Source: Trinickia dabaoshanensis
GTDB taxonomy: Bacteria; Pseudomonadota; Gammaproteobacteria; Burkholderiales; Burkholderiaceae
Assembly (NCBI RefSeq): GCF_002879885.1
Contig: NZ_PNYA01000017.1
Coordinates: 1 to 64,000, forward strand
Reading direction: 5' to 3'
DNA length: 64,000 nucleotides
In this document: piece after piece, positions 24,844 through 32,839 of the stretch
Numbering within the stretch: position 1 is the first letter of the stretch
Layout of the letters: every line of letters starts with the position of its first letter
Program-made: the position numbers and the translations under genes
Notes under the pieces: model-generated
The model's input: the letters and a program-made list of their open reading frames with translations, nothing else
Told to the model about the DNA's origin: nothing
Databases searched by the model: none

Positions 24844-25263
24844 CTACCGATATTCGTCAATTTCAACCGTCCCGCCGAGCGACTCGATGAGCGCCCGGAT
24901 GTCGTCCGGTACGTCAGGTACCCGCTCCCCCGTTTCGTTGTCCCAGTAGCAGAAGAAGCGCATGCGAGCGCTCGTGCGCTCGATGATTGCCCGCAAGTCT
25001 GGGCGAGGAAGCGCCAAGCGTTCAACGAGATAGCGAAGATGCGGTTCCAAGGAATCGCTGCGAATGGCTGTCTGACTCTTGATCCCCCACACGCCAACCC
25101 TTGCTGGAAAATCGCTGATCTTGCCAGACGGAGTGACTCTGCGCTCCCCCTTTACGGCTGAAATATCCGGCTTGACGCCGAAATATGCCGTCCAGAATTC
25201 GGGTGGTTCAACATCCTGATAGATCGCGAACGTTGCGTGTGCGCGTTGGTGCTTCGATGACAT
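24844..25263 (-). CDS. DUF4279-domain protein, probable immunity protein
   Basis: A 139-residue soluble protein with the DUF4279 pattern: ATFAIYQDVEPPEFWTAYFG, KISDFPARVGVWGIKS, and a C-terminal part with DLRAIIERTSARMRFFCYWD. Members are often found next to toxin genes and act as immunity proteins in some predictions. It begins nine bases after the stop of the upstream toxin-like gene, and its ribosome site GAGGAAACGA overlaps that stop, so the two are coupled in the order expected of a toxin-immunity pair. Confidence 0.75.
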   Translation of the reverse strand: MSSKHQRAHATFAIYQDVEPPEFWTAYFGVKPDISAVKGERRVTPSGKISDFPARVGVWGIKSQTAIRSDSLEPHLRYLVERLALPRPDLRAIIERTSARMRFFCYWDNETGERVPDVPDDIRALIESLGGTVEIDEYR

Positions 25264-25272
25264 TTCGTTTCC

Positions 25273-26073
25273 TCAAGGCGCCCAGCCATGCATGTTGTCG
25301 ATGATTTGACCGTTGAATTCGACGTCGCCATTGTCATGCCAGATGACATTGTCGTCTCCCCGCAGCTCGTTGTAATCCTTCATTGCGTGGAGCATGTTCC
25401 CGAAGGTGTTGCGGTCGTAGCCGAGCATTTTCGCCGCGTAGTTCGGGTTGTTGGTCGATGCCGCTAACTCTTCAACGTCACCACCCGGAAAGTCTTCCGC
25501 GTACTCGAATGGTTGCGCGTCTCCGAGAGGCGTCGACGGTTCAGCGCCGGAAGCAACGGCCTCGCCCGGCGTCCCGCTGACCACGCTCTGGATGTAGTTG
25601 ATCAGATCGTTGGCGCTAACGTCGTTGTAGCTTTGCATCCACGAGTAGGACTTGGGGGCAGAAGCCGCATCGCTCAACATCGCGGACGTGCCGCCTGCGC
25701 CCGTAGCCATTTCAGCGAATGACTGACGGGAAGACCCAATCGCGCCGCTCCCGCGCGTCGGCTGAGGCGAACCAATGGCCCCTCCAAATCGCTTTGTCGC
25801 GCGTTCGATTGCGACGGTGACTCTGCCGGTTTCCACTGCCGACCGAAGCAAGGCGCTCGTATCGCTGGAATTCACGCCGGGCGGGTTGTATCCCGCGTGA
25901 AGTCGGAGTTGCCGGAGGTAATCTCGCTCCTGATGGACCGAGCGTGTCCGCGGCCAGCGCCGCAAGAATTCCTCGGCGTCCCGCTGGTGCCTTGCCGTCA
26001 CGATGCCCGAGGCGGCTCGTTCGGAGAGAATTGCTTGTTCACCAGAACCCAAGTCGATTTTGACCGAGGCCAT
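25273..26073 (-). CDS. Putative toxin with a C-terminal cytotoxic-type module
   Basis: A 266-residue protein with no signal peptide. Residues 1-70 are charged and helical (GEQAILSERAASGIVTARHQ, EEFLRRWPRTRS); the middle is Ser/Gly/Ala-rich. The last 55 residues form a compact module with YAAKMLGYDRNTFGNMLHAM, ELRGDDNVIWHDNGDVEFNG and IIDNMHGW. That end looks like the short nuclease-type domains that close many polymorphic toxins, but I cannot name the family. ATG 26073 follows GGAG. The DUF4279 gene lies directly downstream. It could arm the element in competition or act as an addiction or anti-phage module. Confidence 0.65.
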   Translation of the reverse strand: MASVKIDLGSGEQAILSERAASGIVTARHQRDAEEFLRRWPRTRSVHQERDYLRQLRLHAGYNPPGVNSSDTSALLRSAVETGRVTVAIERATKRFGGAIGSPQPTRGSGAIGSSRQSFAEMATGAGGTSAMLSDAASAPKSYSWMQSYNDVSANDLINYIQSVVSGTPGEAVASGAEPSTPLGDAQPFEYAEDFPGGDVEELAASTNNPNYAAKMLGYDRNTFGNMLHAMKDYNELRGDDNVIWHDNGDVEFNGQIIDNMHGWAP

Positions 26074-26276
26074 CGATCGATTTTCTCCGCGTGTTAGGGA
26101 ATGGGCCGCAATCGTAGCATCCCCCACGAGAGACAAATCTGTATATGCGACACCAGTCCCCAAAGTAGCGTGAACGCGGCGCGGTCGCGACCTTGCCGCT
26201 TTATGACGTGAGCGCACAGCGCACCGATGCACTTGGCCCGCCGAGCCTCTGGCGCTTCACCAGGCGTTCCCTTGTG

Positions 26277-26447
26277 CTAGTCGCCGGAACCGAGTTCCAT
26301 GATCGCCGTTTCGATCGATTCCCAGACGCCATTGAGGCTTGCGTCGTCGGGGTTCTTCGCCAATGCCTCTATCACATGCGTTTGCGCGATGCGCAGCTTC
26401 ACGATCGCAAGCTGAATCTGTCTCTCATCGATGACGTTCGCGTTCAT
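26277..26447 (-). CDS. Small protein of unknown function (56 residues)
   Basis: A short frame starting MNANVIDERQIQLAIVKLRI and ending ELGSGD. It is acidic, helix-forming, and has regular codon use for this element. No signal or membrane segment is visible. The ribosome site is weak (TGAGAC). It lies between the toxin-like gene and another unknown gene on the same strand. I regard it as likely but unproven. Confidence 0.45.
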   Translation of the reverse strand: MNANVIDERQIQLAIVKLRIAQTHVIEALAKNPDDASLNGVWESIETAIMELGSGD

Positions 26448-26521
26448 AGCGTCTCATTGCGTGAAAATGCCCGGCTCGCAGCTTCTACGGGCCGGGCGCT
26501 ACAACATGACTGCGGCTCTGC

Positions 26522-26884
26522 TTACATGTCGGCCAATACCTCGGCCACACCTTCGATAAAGCCTCGAATTTCATCCGGGTGTGGATCGACGTGATCGAAG
26601 AGACGTTCCGCCAACTCGTCAATGTCCCGGCCACTCACGCAGTCGCCCTCGATAGCCTCGGCCAACTGCTGCATGTCAACGTCCTCGCGTTGCTCGAGCG
26701 CTTCGCCAAGCTTCGCGACGCGCCGCAAATCACCGTACTCACCGCGCTTCCTCGCCCAGTACATGCCCGCTGCGCGGCCTGACAGACACGACGCCTCGGA
26801 GAATTGCTTATGGGAAGCACGCAAGCGAGCAAGGTCCGTTTGGTACTCGTTATCGGGATGGTCCTTCGGTACAGATTGCATCAT
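26522..26884 (-). CDS. Unknown element protein (120 residues)
   Basis: A soluble, acidic, mostly helical protein with a conserved-looking middle (SEASCLSGRAAGMYWARKRG) and an acidic tail (RLFDHVDPHPDEIRGFIEGV). ATG 26884 is chosen because AAGGAGAGCCTC precedes it; ATG 26881 follows directly. The upstream frame to 26962 lacks a ribosome site. No family is recognised. The same strand and spacing suggest it is expressed with the toxin region downstream. Confidence 0.65.
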   Translation of the reverse strand: MMQSVPKDHPDNEYQTDLARLRASHKQFSEASCLSGRAAGMYWARKRGEYGDLRRVAKLGEALEQREDVDMQQLAEAIEGDCVSGRDIDELAERLFDHVDPHPDEIRGFIEGVAEVLADM

Positions 26885-27204
26885 GAGGCTCTCCTTTTGG
26901 AGGGGGTAAAAATTCCAAAAGGATGGGGAGATCGGTATGTCCCGGAGCCCCATCGCCCACACCCGATGCAGCCGTTGATCTGGCTGCTCGTACCATGCCT
27001 CACCTCACCGCGATCGGTTCGCCCCAAAAGACGAACAGCCGGAACACGAGTAAACCGTAGCAGCCAGAATCAAAATTTCAAGAACGCGCAAAAACACAAG
27101 GCACGGGGCGGGGCCTAGAATTCTTTGAACGCCACTGCGCACCTTGAGGCGCGAAGTAGTGCGACACCACGCGGATGCGGTCGCTCGCCAGAAGGGAGAA
27201 CGTT
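26885..27204. promoter_or_regulatory. Divergent intergenic region without genes
   Basis: These 320 bases lie between the divergent 120-residue gene and the S49 protease gene. No convincing reading frame, strong hairpin or consensus promoter was found. It must carry promoters for both directions; an AT-richer patch near 27060-27105 is the best place to look. Confidence 0.35.
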
Positions 27205-28167
27205 ATGCAGCAAGACATCGCTGAAGTTCTATCCGGCCCGTGGGCCATCCTGCCCGATCGTCTGCCGTTTGTACGGGCGGCGCTGCTCGATGTCCGCAGC
27301 GGCGGCCAACGTGCGATACCCCAGGCACAGACCTATGCAGCGGCCAACGACGCCATCGCCGTTCTACCGTTCTACGGCATCGCCGTTCAGCGCACCGATG
27401 CAATGAGTGAGTTGCTCGGCCTAGTGAGCGTTCAACGGTTCACGCAAGCGTTGCGCGCCACACTCGCGGATCAAGCCGTGCGCGGCATTGTCATCGATAT
27501 GGATTCGCCGGGCGGCAGCGTGTACGGCATCGGCGAACTGGCCGAGGAGATTTACCGCTGGCGCACTCGGAAGCCGATCTTCGCTATCGCGAATAGTCTT
27601 GCCGCAAGCGGTGCCTACTGGATCGCGAGCGCGGCCACCGAGTGCTATGTCACGCCGGGCGGCGAAGTCGGGGGGATCGGCGTGATTGCCGCGCACCAGG
27701 ATTTGTCGCAAGCGCTCGACAAGGCCGGCATCCAAACAACACTGATTGCGGCGGGCAAGTACAAAACCGAAGGCAATCCTTTCCAACCGCTCGGCGCCGA
27801 TGCACGCGCCGCCATGCAGATGCGCGTCGATGGCTACTACCGGTCGTTCGTCCAAGCGGTCGCGAAGCATCGCAACGTGCCGGAGTCGGCGGTTCGCAAC
27901 GGTATGGGACAAGGGCGCCTACTTGATGCGGAGCGAGCCGACCGCGAGAGCATGGTGGACGGAATCGCGACGCTCGATGACGTTGTCGGCAAATTGGCAC
28001 GACGCATCGGCCAGCGCAAGCCGGTCCGCCCACCTACTCGCGCCGAACACTTAGAGGCACGGCAGCGCTTCATTGCAGCATCAAAACCGACGCCACCGGG
28101 TAATGTGTCACGTGCGCCGGAGCTTGCGGCCGCACGTCGGCGCGAAATCGAATTACTGGAACTCTAG
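27205..28167 (+). CDS. S49-family serine peptidase (SppA/phage prohead protease type)
   Basis: A 320-residue ClpP-fold peptidase. The oxyanion segment MDSPGGSVYG, nucleophile serine in NSLAASGAYWIASAA and general-base lysine in GKYKTEGNPF are intact. Phage versions mature the capsid or scaffold during head assembly; cellular SppA forms are membrane-bound, and this one has no signal or membrane segment, which favours the phage type. ATG 27205 follows AAGGGAGAACGTT. It is transcribed opposite to most of the element and has no capsid or portal gene beside it. Confidence 0.88.
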   Translation: MQQDIAEVLSGPWAILPDRLPFVRAALLDVRSGGQRAIPQAQTYAAANDAIAVLPFYGIAVQRTDAMSELLGLVSVQRFTQALRATLADQAVRGIVIDMDSPGGSVYGIGELAEEIYRWRTRKPIFAIANSLAASGAYWIASAATECYVTPGGEVGGIGVIAAHQDLSQALDKAGIQTTLIAAGKYKTEGNPFQPLGADARAAMQMRVDGYYRSFVQAVAKHRNVPESAVRNGMGQGRLLDAERADRESMVDGIATLDDVVGKLARRIGQRKPVRPPTRAEHLEARQRFIAASKPTPPGNVSRAPELAAARRREIELLEL

Positions 28168-28173
28168 GCGGAC

Positions 28174-28201
28174 GATGAGCGCATGGTTCCATGCGCTCAT
28201 C
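28174..28201. terminator. Perfect 13-base-pair inverted repeat after the protease gene
   Basis: GATGAGCGCATGG, two T's, and its exact reverse complement, starting six bases after the S49 stop. A run of seven T's occurs about 25 bases further on, so it may act as a terminator or 3' stabiliser rather than a classical terminator. Confidence 0.5.
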
Positions 28202-28315
28202 TGGCGGCCTGCACAGGCATAAAACATTTTTTTCGATGGAATCCGATCAACTCGAAAGAGCATCGTCTGCGAGACGACTATCTGCGACCCGAAAAGTGGT
28301 TTCCAGAGCATTTGG

Positions 28316-29008
28316 TCAAAGCATCCCGTTTGCACGGGACAGAAATAGTGCGGCCCGCACGAACCAGTAGAGCGTCATCATTGCGCCGATTAACATGATC
28401 ACTTGTATGGCGTAGAGCACGGATCTGGGCAGTTGCGGATATATCTGGAACGGCACGTTCCTACCAGGCCCATCTTTCGATCGAACGGTTACGAGTGATG
28501 GAGCGCGTGCATAACTTAAAACCTGCATCTGGATCACTTCTCTGCGTGCAAGCGTTTCTATCATTACTACGTGCGTGCCATCAGGTGCGGTCGTTTCGCT
28601 GTAGTTCCGCTGCGGAAATAGCTGAAAGTGATCGGGTTTTTGCTGGTGGATGATTTCGACGTTTTCCGCAACCTTTCGCCCCAAATTCTGAACAGTTAGC
28701 GTACTCGTTCGTATCGTGATGCCTTGGCCCACTATTGCAGGAGCTTGTGCAATGGCTGCGGGTGCCGGCTGATCTCTTGGTATTGCTGCTGGCGGCTGAG
28801 GTTGAGCTTCGCGGGGCAGTGCTTGCTGTTGGGGTAGTTGCGGCGGTTGGGGCGGCGGCACCAAAAAGACGAAGTCATGCGGTATCCAGAAGCGAATCTT
28901 TGCACCCGGAGTTAGGACCCGCTGAATTAACCAGACGATCACTGCGACCACTACTGACCCAATCCAGCCGATCAGTTTGTCGGAAAACGGTTCGCCGCCG
29001 ATTGCCAT
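28316..29008 (-). CDS. Membrane protein of unknown function with proline/glutamine-rich linker
   Basis: A 230-residue protein. One membrane segment near the N terminus (LIGWIGSVVVAVIVWLIQRV) is followed by a Pro/Gln-rich stretch of about 50 residues. A soluble beta-rich domain with LTVQNLGRKVAENVEI comes next, and a second membrane segment near the C terminus (VLYAIQVIMLIGAMMTLYWF). GAGGATAT precedes ATG 29008. Not recognised as a known family. The soluble domain sits between two membrane anchors, which could suit an envelope-sensing or phage-exclusion role, but that is speculation. Confidence 0.7.
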   Translation of the reverse strand: MAIGGEPFSDKLIGWIGSVVVAVIVWLIQRVLTPGAKIRFWIPHDFVFLVPPPQPPQLPQQQALPREAQPQPPAAIPRDQPAPAAIAQAPAIVGQGITIRTSTLTVQNLGRKVAENVEIIHQQKPDHFQLFPQRNYSETTAPDGTHVVMIETLARREVIQMQVLSYARAPSLVTVRSKDGPGRNVPFQIYPQLPRSVLYAIQVIMLIGAMMTLYWFVRAALFLSRANGML

Positions 29009-29207
29009 ATATCCTCACAAGCGCATTGAAGATGGAAAAATCATACGGTAGATAAAAGCCACGCCGGACACGCTCTTTTGACGTTGCGGATCGCCGTGCA
29101 CTGGCACTTCCCCGACGCCTCAGTTCGACCACGAACCGCCGTTCGCATCTGCCCGGACATAGACGGACCAACGAGAGCGCGTAGATCACCGCGCGACACT
29201 AAACTTT

Positions 29208-29861
29208 TCATTCGAACGACTGTCGCCCCATGATCTTCGCCAGCTTGCAACTCATGTAATACCCCAAGTCGCTATTAAGCGTTAGGGCACCACTGTAAAG
29301 CCGGGTCCACTGTTCCGACGTGAGCATTCGGTCGGTGGGCATCAGGTTTTGTCTCGTCAACAAGTCTTGCATGTGGAGAGCGTAGTCAGTCACAGGGAGG
29401 AGCGCCCGTGTGGCGCGTTCCAGCTTTTCCGCATCCTGATTTTTTCGGTATGACCGTGGCGGGCCGCCCTGTTCAAGAATCCCTGCAATCGCCTGTTTTG
29501 CTTTCACAATGTCTTTGCGAACGACCCAGACGACGTAAAGCGGCCGCGCTTCAAGTGCCGCATACCTCATGTTTCCTTGTCCCTGTAGAGGTGCTTTCCA
29601 GTTGTTCTGCTCCAACTCCTCATCGTAAATCTTCTTGGCGGCGGCACTTTCTGCCGTCAGGTATCGGCCTTCTTCGGGTGGGATGTTCGGCAGCACTAGC
29701 TCAGCATAATCGAGCTGGCCGATGAATTTCTTTAGGCCGGCGTCATCAAAGCCAGCGCATCGCGTTTCAGCGGGGTCATAGTCCTTAGGGAGGCCGGCAC
29801 TAGGCACTGGCGACGCGAGGCCCAGCAGCGTCACAAAGAGGATTGCGTGCGTGAATGTCAT
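29208..29861 (-). CDS. Exported protein of unknown function
   Basis: A 217-residue protein with a Sec signal (TFTHAILFVTLLGLASPVPS). The mature part is mainly helical with conserved-looking blocks CAGFDDAGLKKFIGQLDYAE and KLERATRALLPVTDYALHMQ, and a late YYMSCKLAKIMG. Two cysteines may form a disulfide. ATG 29861 is taken because the frame upstream shows no signal or domain. Family unknown. It lies in a row of envelope-directed genes (28316, 30017, 30210), which could be a morphogenesis or host-surface module. Confidence 0.65.
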   Translation of the reverse strand: MTFTHAILFVTLLGLASPVPSAGLPKDYDPAETRCAGFDDAGLKKFIGQLDYAELVLPNIPPEEGRYLTAESAAAKKIYDEELEQNNWKAPLQGQGNMRYAALEARPLYVVWVVRKDIVKAKQAIAGILEQGGPPRSYRKNQDAEKLERATRALLPVTDYALHMQDLLTRQNLMPTDRMLTSEQWTRLYSGALTLNSDLGYYMSCKLAKIMGRQSFE

Positions 29862-30016
29862 GAGACCCCCGGCCGTTGTTCTTGCATGCTGCGATTGCCC
29901 AATCAATGCGGCCGCCGCGCGCGCCGATCCCTTACGCAACCGGATGAGTCGGGGGGCGTTTCCGCAAAGCATGTTATATTGGAATGCAGGTCCGCTTGCG
30001 GACCCGCATCGCCAGC

Positions 30017-30100
30017 TTATCGATGGATAAAAGCCATCAGGGCATATGTGACCGCCATCACGGCATAAAGCCATGAAGCGGCTACAAGGTGATTCCCCAT
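30017..30100 (-). CDS. 27-residue membrane miniprotein
   Basis: An ATG at 30100 is preceded by a full Shine-Dalgarno AAGGAGG with five bases between. It opens a 27-residue frame that is almost one membrane helix: NHLVAASWLYAVMAVTYALM then AFIHR and TAA. The perfect ribosome site next to a hydrophobic, stop-bounded frame is unlikely by chance. It could be a small membrane modulator such as a holin-like or toxin-like peptide. A terminator for the gene behind it lies 25 bases upstream, so it probably has its own promoter. Confidence 0.6.
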   Translation of the reverse strand: MGNHLVAASWLYAVMAVTYALMAFIHR

Positions 30101-30124
30101 TCGAGCCTCCTTTGTGAGGTTTGA

Positions 30125-30169
30125 AAAACGCGGCCCGCCATCCGGTCGCCAAACTGTCCGGCGGGCCGC
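30125..30169 (-). terminator. Rho-independent terminator on the minus strand
   Basis: Ten perfect pairs, GCGGCCCGCC and GGCGGGCCGC, enclose a 20-base loop; on the minus strand five T's follow. It ends transcription of the 30210-30524 gene. Confidence 0.75.
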
Positions 30170-30209
30170 TCCCATATCGAGTTACGCAGCGTAAACTGCA
30201 CCACTCGAA

Positions 30210-30524
30210 TCAATCGCGGTCGATTATAAGCCCCCCCAATACGAGCCCCGAGCACGCGAAAAACACGGCGTTTTGCCTGACCGATTTCAGAATGCCGCCG
30301 ACCGCATCGTCCAAGGCGGAGTCCATGGGCTGGCGTCGCGCTATAGACGCCGCCGCACCCTCTCTCGTGCCGAGCACGCTGTTCGAGACGATCGAAGACC
30401 GCAACGTTTCGCGCAAGTCGGTGATCGGAATCGCCGCGACAGACGAGATGGTATGCGGAACCGCGGCCGGCAACAATTGGCCGATCAAGTTAAGCGCGAT
30501 GGCTCCGCGCAGCGCTAGCTTCAT
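30210..30524 (-). CDS. Small protein with two hydrophobic segments
   Basis: A 104-residue protein with a signal-like or membrane N terminus (LALRGAIALNLIGQLLPAAV) and a C-terminal membrane segment (NAVFFACSGLVLGGLII). The size and two-segment layout are holin-like, but no holin family is recognised. ATG 30524 gives the hydrophobic start; GTG 30575 would add 17 charged residues. It is followed by a strong terminator. Confidence 0.55.
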   Translation of the reverse strand: MKLALRGAIALNLIGQLLPAAVPHTISSVAAIPITDLRETLRSSIVSNSVLGTREGAAASIARRQPMDSALDDAVGGILKSVRQNAVFFACSGLVLGGLIIDRD

Positions 30525-30899
30525 CTTCCCTCTCTCGTCGGCGGAGATGATCGCGCGAACGCCGCGATTGCTCACATTCTTTCACCCGAAACGTCGCTTA
30601 TCGGTATGACGTTCATGACGCACACGGCAATGTCGCTTGCACGATAGGCATAGCCGAAGGCATCCAAGTATCACCATGCGTTGCGCGTTTCCGCTCGCCC
30701 AGTTCGTTGGCTGCACCACATTCGTTCTACCCCAATGTCGCTAGACTGAGGAATGGGATATGTAGGCATCGACAGCGACGCCGCTGAGCTTTCGACCTCG
30801 ATGCCGTACCGAAATAGACAACAGCCGGCAAGCAGTTGGATTTCGCACGATTGGCTCGGATCGCAGCCGTTGCTGTGGTCGCAGAAAAGGGGGACCAAG
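30525..30899. other. Intergenic region without recognised genes
   Basis: These 375 bases separate two divergent small genes. An in-frame ATG at 30753 would extend the zinc-ribbon protein by 49 residues, but that extension has a poorly spaced ribosome site and no domain. No RNA structure or repeat stood out. Confidence 0.35.
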
Positions 30900-31583
30900 A
30901 TGTCGCTGATCAAATGCAGGGAGTGCGGGGCGCAGGTAAGCGAAGAGGCCAAGAAATGCCCAAATTGCGGTGCTGTACCGCAAAAGAAGATGGGGCTTGG
31001 AATGAAAGTACTGCTCGGCTTCGGGGCGATTCTGGTGATCGGGACGATGGCGGGCCATTCCAGTGGCGGAGCGACCAGCGCAGCCCAAGATGGCGGCGGA
31101 ACTGCGCCGGCTACCCAGGCAGAGGTGGCGTCTCTCCAGGCTGCGGCCCTGGCAGACGGCCCGCTGTGGTCATATGAGGACGGGGCCGACAAGATGCGCG
31201 GGACACACTGGGCATCCGCAACGGTTGACGCGACCGAGAAGCTTCACTTCTCATTTCCGTATAACGGAGGCAGCACGCCGAGTCTTGAGGTGCGCCAGAA
31301 GGGCAAGCAAGTGGACGTAATCCTCTTTGTGTCGAAAGGCCAATTCCTCTGTCACATTGATGGATGCTCCGTCGAGGTGAAATTTGACGACGGGGCGGTC
31401 TCCCCATATTTCGCAGGGGAGGCGGACGACGGGGAAACCAACCTGCTCTTTATCGAGGGCGCTGCGCGATTCATTGCCAAGCTCAGGAAGGCCAAGACAG
31501 TCACGATTGAAGCGGAATTTTTTCAGGAGGGGAATCGACAGATGACCTTTCCGGTAAAAGGGCTGCGGTGGCCGCTCGCATAG
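30900..31583 (+). CDS. Zinc-ribbon membrane protein
   Basis: A 227-residue protein that begins with a zinc ribbon (IKCRECGAQVSEEAKKCPNC, two C-x-x-C pairs). One membrane segment follows (MGLGMKVLLGFGAILVIGTM), then a Gly/Thr-rich linker and an external domain of about 140 residues with QVDVILFVSKGQFLCHIDGC and VEVKFDDGAV. The order suggests a cytoplasmic zinc ribbon with a periplasmic beta domain. AAAAGGGGGACCAAG precedes ATG 30900. Such proteins occur on prophages and islands; function unknown. Confidence 0.75.
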   Translation: MSLIKCRECGAQVSEEAKKCPNCGAVPQKKMGLGMKVLLGFGAILVIGTMAGHSSGGATSAAQDGGGTAPATQAEVASLQAAALADGPLWSYEDGADKMRGTHWASATVDATEKLHFSFPYNGGSTPSLEVRQKGKQVDVILFVSKGQFLCHIDGCSVEVKFDDGAVSPYFAGEADDGETNLLFIEGAARFIAKLRKAKTVTIEAEFFQEGNRQMTFPVKGLRWPLA

Positions 31584-31657
31584 CCGACGTCTGACGATGC
31601 CGCTCATATCGGTAGGTGTTTTCGAAAACTACGGATCGCCGACTGATACCGCGCCTA

Positions 31658-32113
31658 TCATTTATTCCTGACGAAGCGCGCGTACGGGCTCGGGTCGTCC
31701 GGCTTCGTCACCGTGCAACGCGACCGGCTCGATGGCGTCATACCGAACTCGGTGAGCAGCTTTGCCATCTGCTCGTGCGCCTTGTTCGCGATCGCCAAAT
31801 AAGGCGATTGGATAGGGTAGCCGTTCGGAGACTTAACGACGGTGCCGTACTTCACGATCCGCGCGTTCGCGTCCTTCCAGCGCGCAAACGCTTCGCAGTA
31901 CAGCCCGAGCGCCGTCACATCGATCGCAGTGAGCAGTCCGGCGTCGTGCAATTGCTTCGCGACGGCGGGCCAGTGCTTGGCCGCATCAGGCGACAGCCAA
32001 TCTGGCATCCTCGCATCGAGCGAAGGGCGCGCTTCGTTCTTCGGCAATGCTCGTTTGCCTGGGTTGCCGCGCACCAGCTTGAGCGCGGTCGGCGTTGGTC
32101 GTGGTCCTGGCAT
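31658..32113 (-). CDS. terS: Phage terminase small subunit, P27 family
   Basis: A 151-residue protein with the P27/TerS pattern: the basic start PGPRPTPTALKLVRGNPGKR, PDWLSPDAAKHWPAVAKQL, DVTALGLYCEAFARWKDA and SPYLAIANKAHEQMAKLL. TerS recognises the packaging site and recruits the large terminase. ATG 32113 follows AAAGGAGAAGCGCAAC. No large terminase follows, as would be normal in a phage. In satellites a private TerS redirects a helper's packaging machine to the satellite DNA, which is the favoured reading here. Confidence 0.88.
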   Translation of the reverse strand: MPGPRPTPTALKLVRGNPGKRALPKNEARPSLDARMPDWLSPDAAKHWPAVAKQLHDAGLLTAIDVTALGLYCEAFARWKDANARIVKYGTVVKSPNGYPIQSPYLAIANKAHEQMAKLLTEFGMTPSSRSRCTVTKPDDPSPYARFVRNK

Positions 32114-32363
32114 GTTGCGCTTCTCCTTTGACGACTCCCCCTCCCTTAACCTGCGGAGCAGAAACTCCGCCCATGGTCGCGGTCGCGGCGGGCAAGCCCC
32201 TAGGGATTTCATCCCCCCCAACCCCCGGGCAGGCCACTCCGGCGCGCCGAATCAGGCGCGGGGCGTTTCGTGGGTCGTACTCGCATCGTACGCCACGACA
32301 CAGACCGCGACTGCGTCTCATCGTACTTTGTCAACGGCCCATCCGGGCATTACGGGGGACAAC

Positions 32364-32645
32364 ATGCTCAAATACACTATCGTCGCCCTAGCGTGGGCTG
32401 GCACCATTGCGAGTCACTCGGCTATCGCGCAGGTCTACGATCCGCAGACGGGCCAGTACTACGGCAACGTGTACACGCCGCCTCCACCTCCTCCGATGCC
32501 TCAAGGCGCGATCGACGTAACGACCGGACAGTATTTGCCGCCTGCAACCGGCGGCGTGGTCAATCCACAGAGCGGAGCGTTCTATCCATCGGTGGCAGGT
32601 GGGTACATCGATACGCAGACCGGCGCGTTCATGCCATCGCAGTGA
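32364..32645 (+). CDS. Small exported protein with four (D/N)-x-x-(T/S)-G-(Q/A)-(Y/F) repeats
   Basis: A 93-residue protein with a Sec signal (KYTIVALAWAGTIASHSAIA). The mature part holds four short repeats: DPQTGQYY, DVTTGQYL, NPQSGAFY and DTQTGAFM, the first followed by a polyproline run. The spacing is about 17-25 residues. The repeats resemble short surface-exposed tyrosine/glycine motifs, but no family is recognised. It is on the plus strand beside terS, which is divergent. It might be a secreted or lipid-surface peptide made in lysogeny. Confidence 0.65.
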   Translation: MLKYTIVALAWAGTIASHSAIAQVYDPQTGQYYGNVYTPPPPPPMPQGAIDVTTGQYLPPATGGVVNPQSGAFYPSVAGGYIDTQTGAFMPSQ

Positions 32646-32839
32646 TCGACCAATCCAAACATGCCTGCCGATGGGAGCCGCCGATCGTCGATCGACGGCT
32701 CCCCTGAAAACGCGATTTGCAACCACTCGTAAGCTCAAGCGTCTGAAAACGGCGTGCGTTCGTGCTGTTTTGACGTTCGTCGATTCTTCGACACGCTGGA
32801 GCCAGATGCGTCACCAACCTCGACGCGCCCCCTGATGGA

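Noticed and set aside
24642-24890. 82-residue plus-strand frame just inside attL
   Set aside because: It starts inside the arm-type repeat, has no good ribosome site and overlaps the DUF4279 gene.
29041-29250. 69-residue minus-strand frame between two membrane protein genes
   Set aside because: No ribosome site, no domain, and overlap with the 3' end of the exported protein gene.
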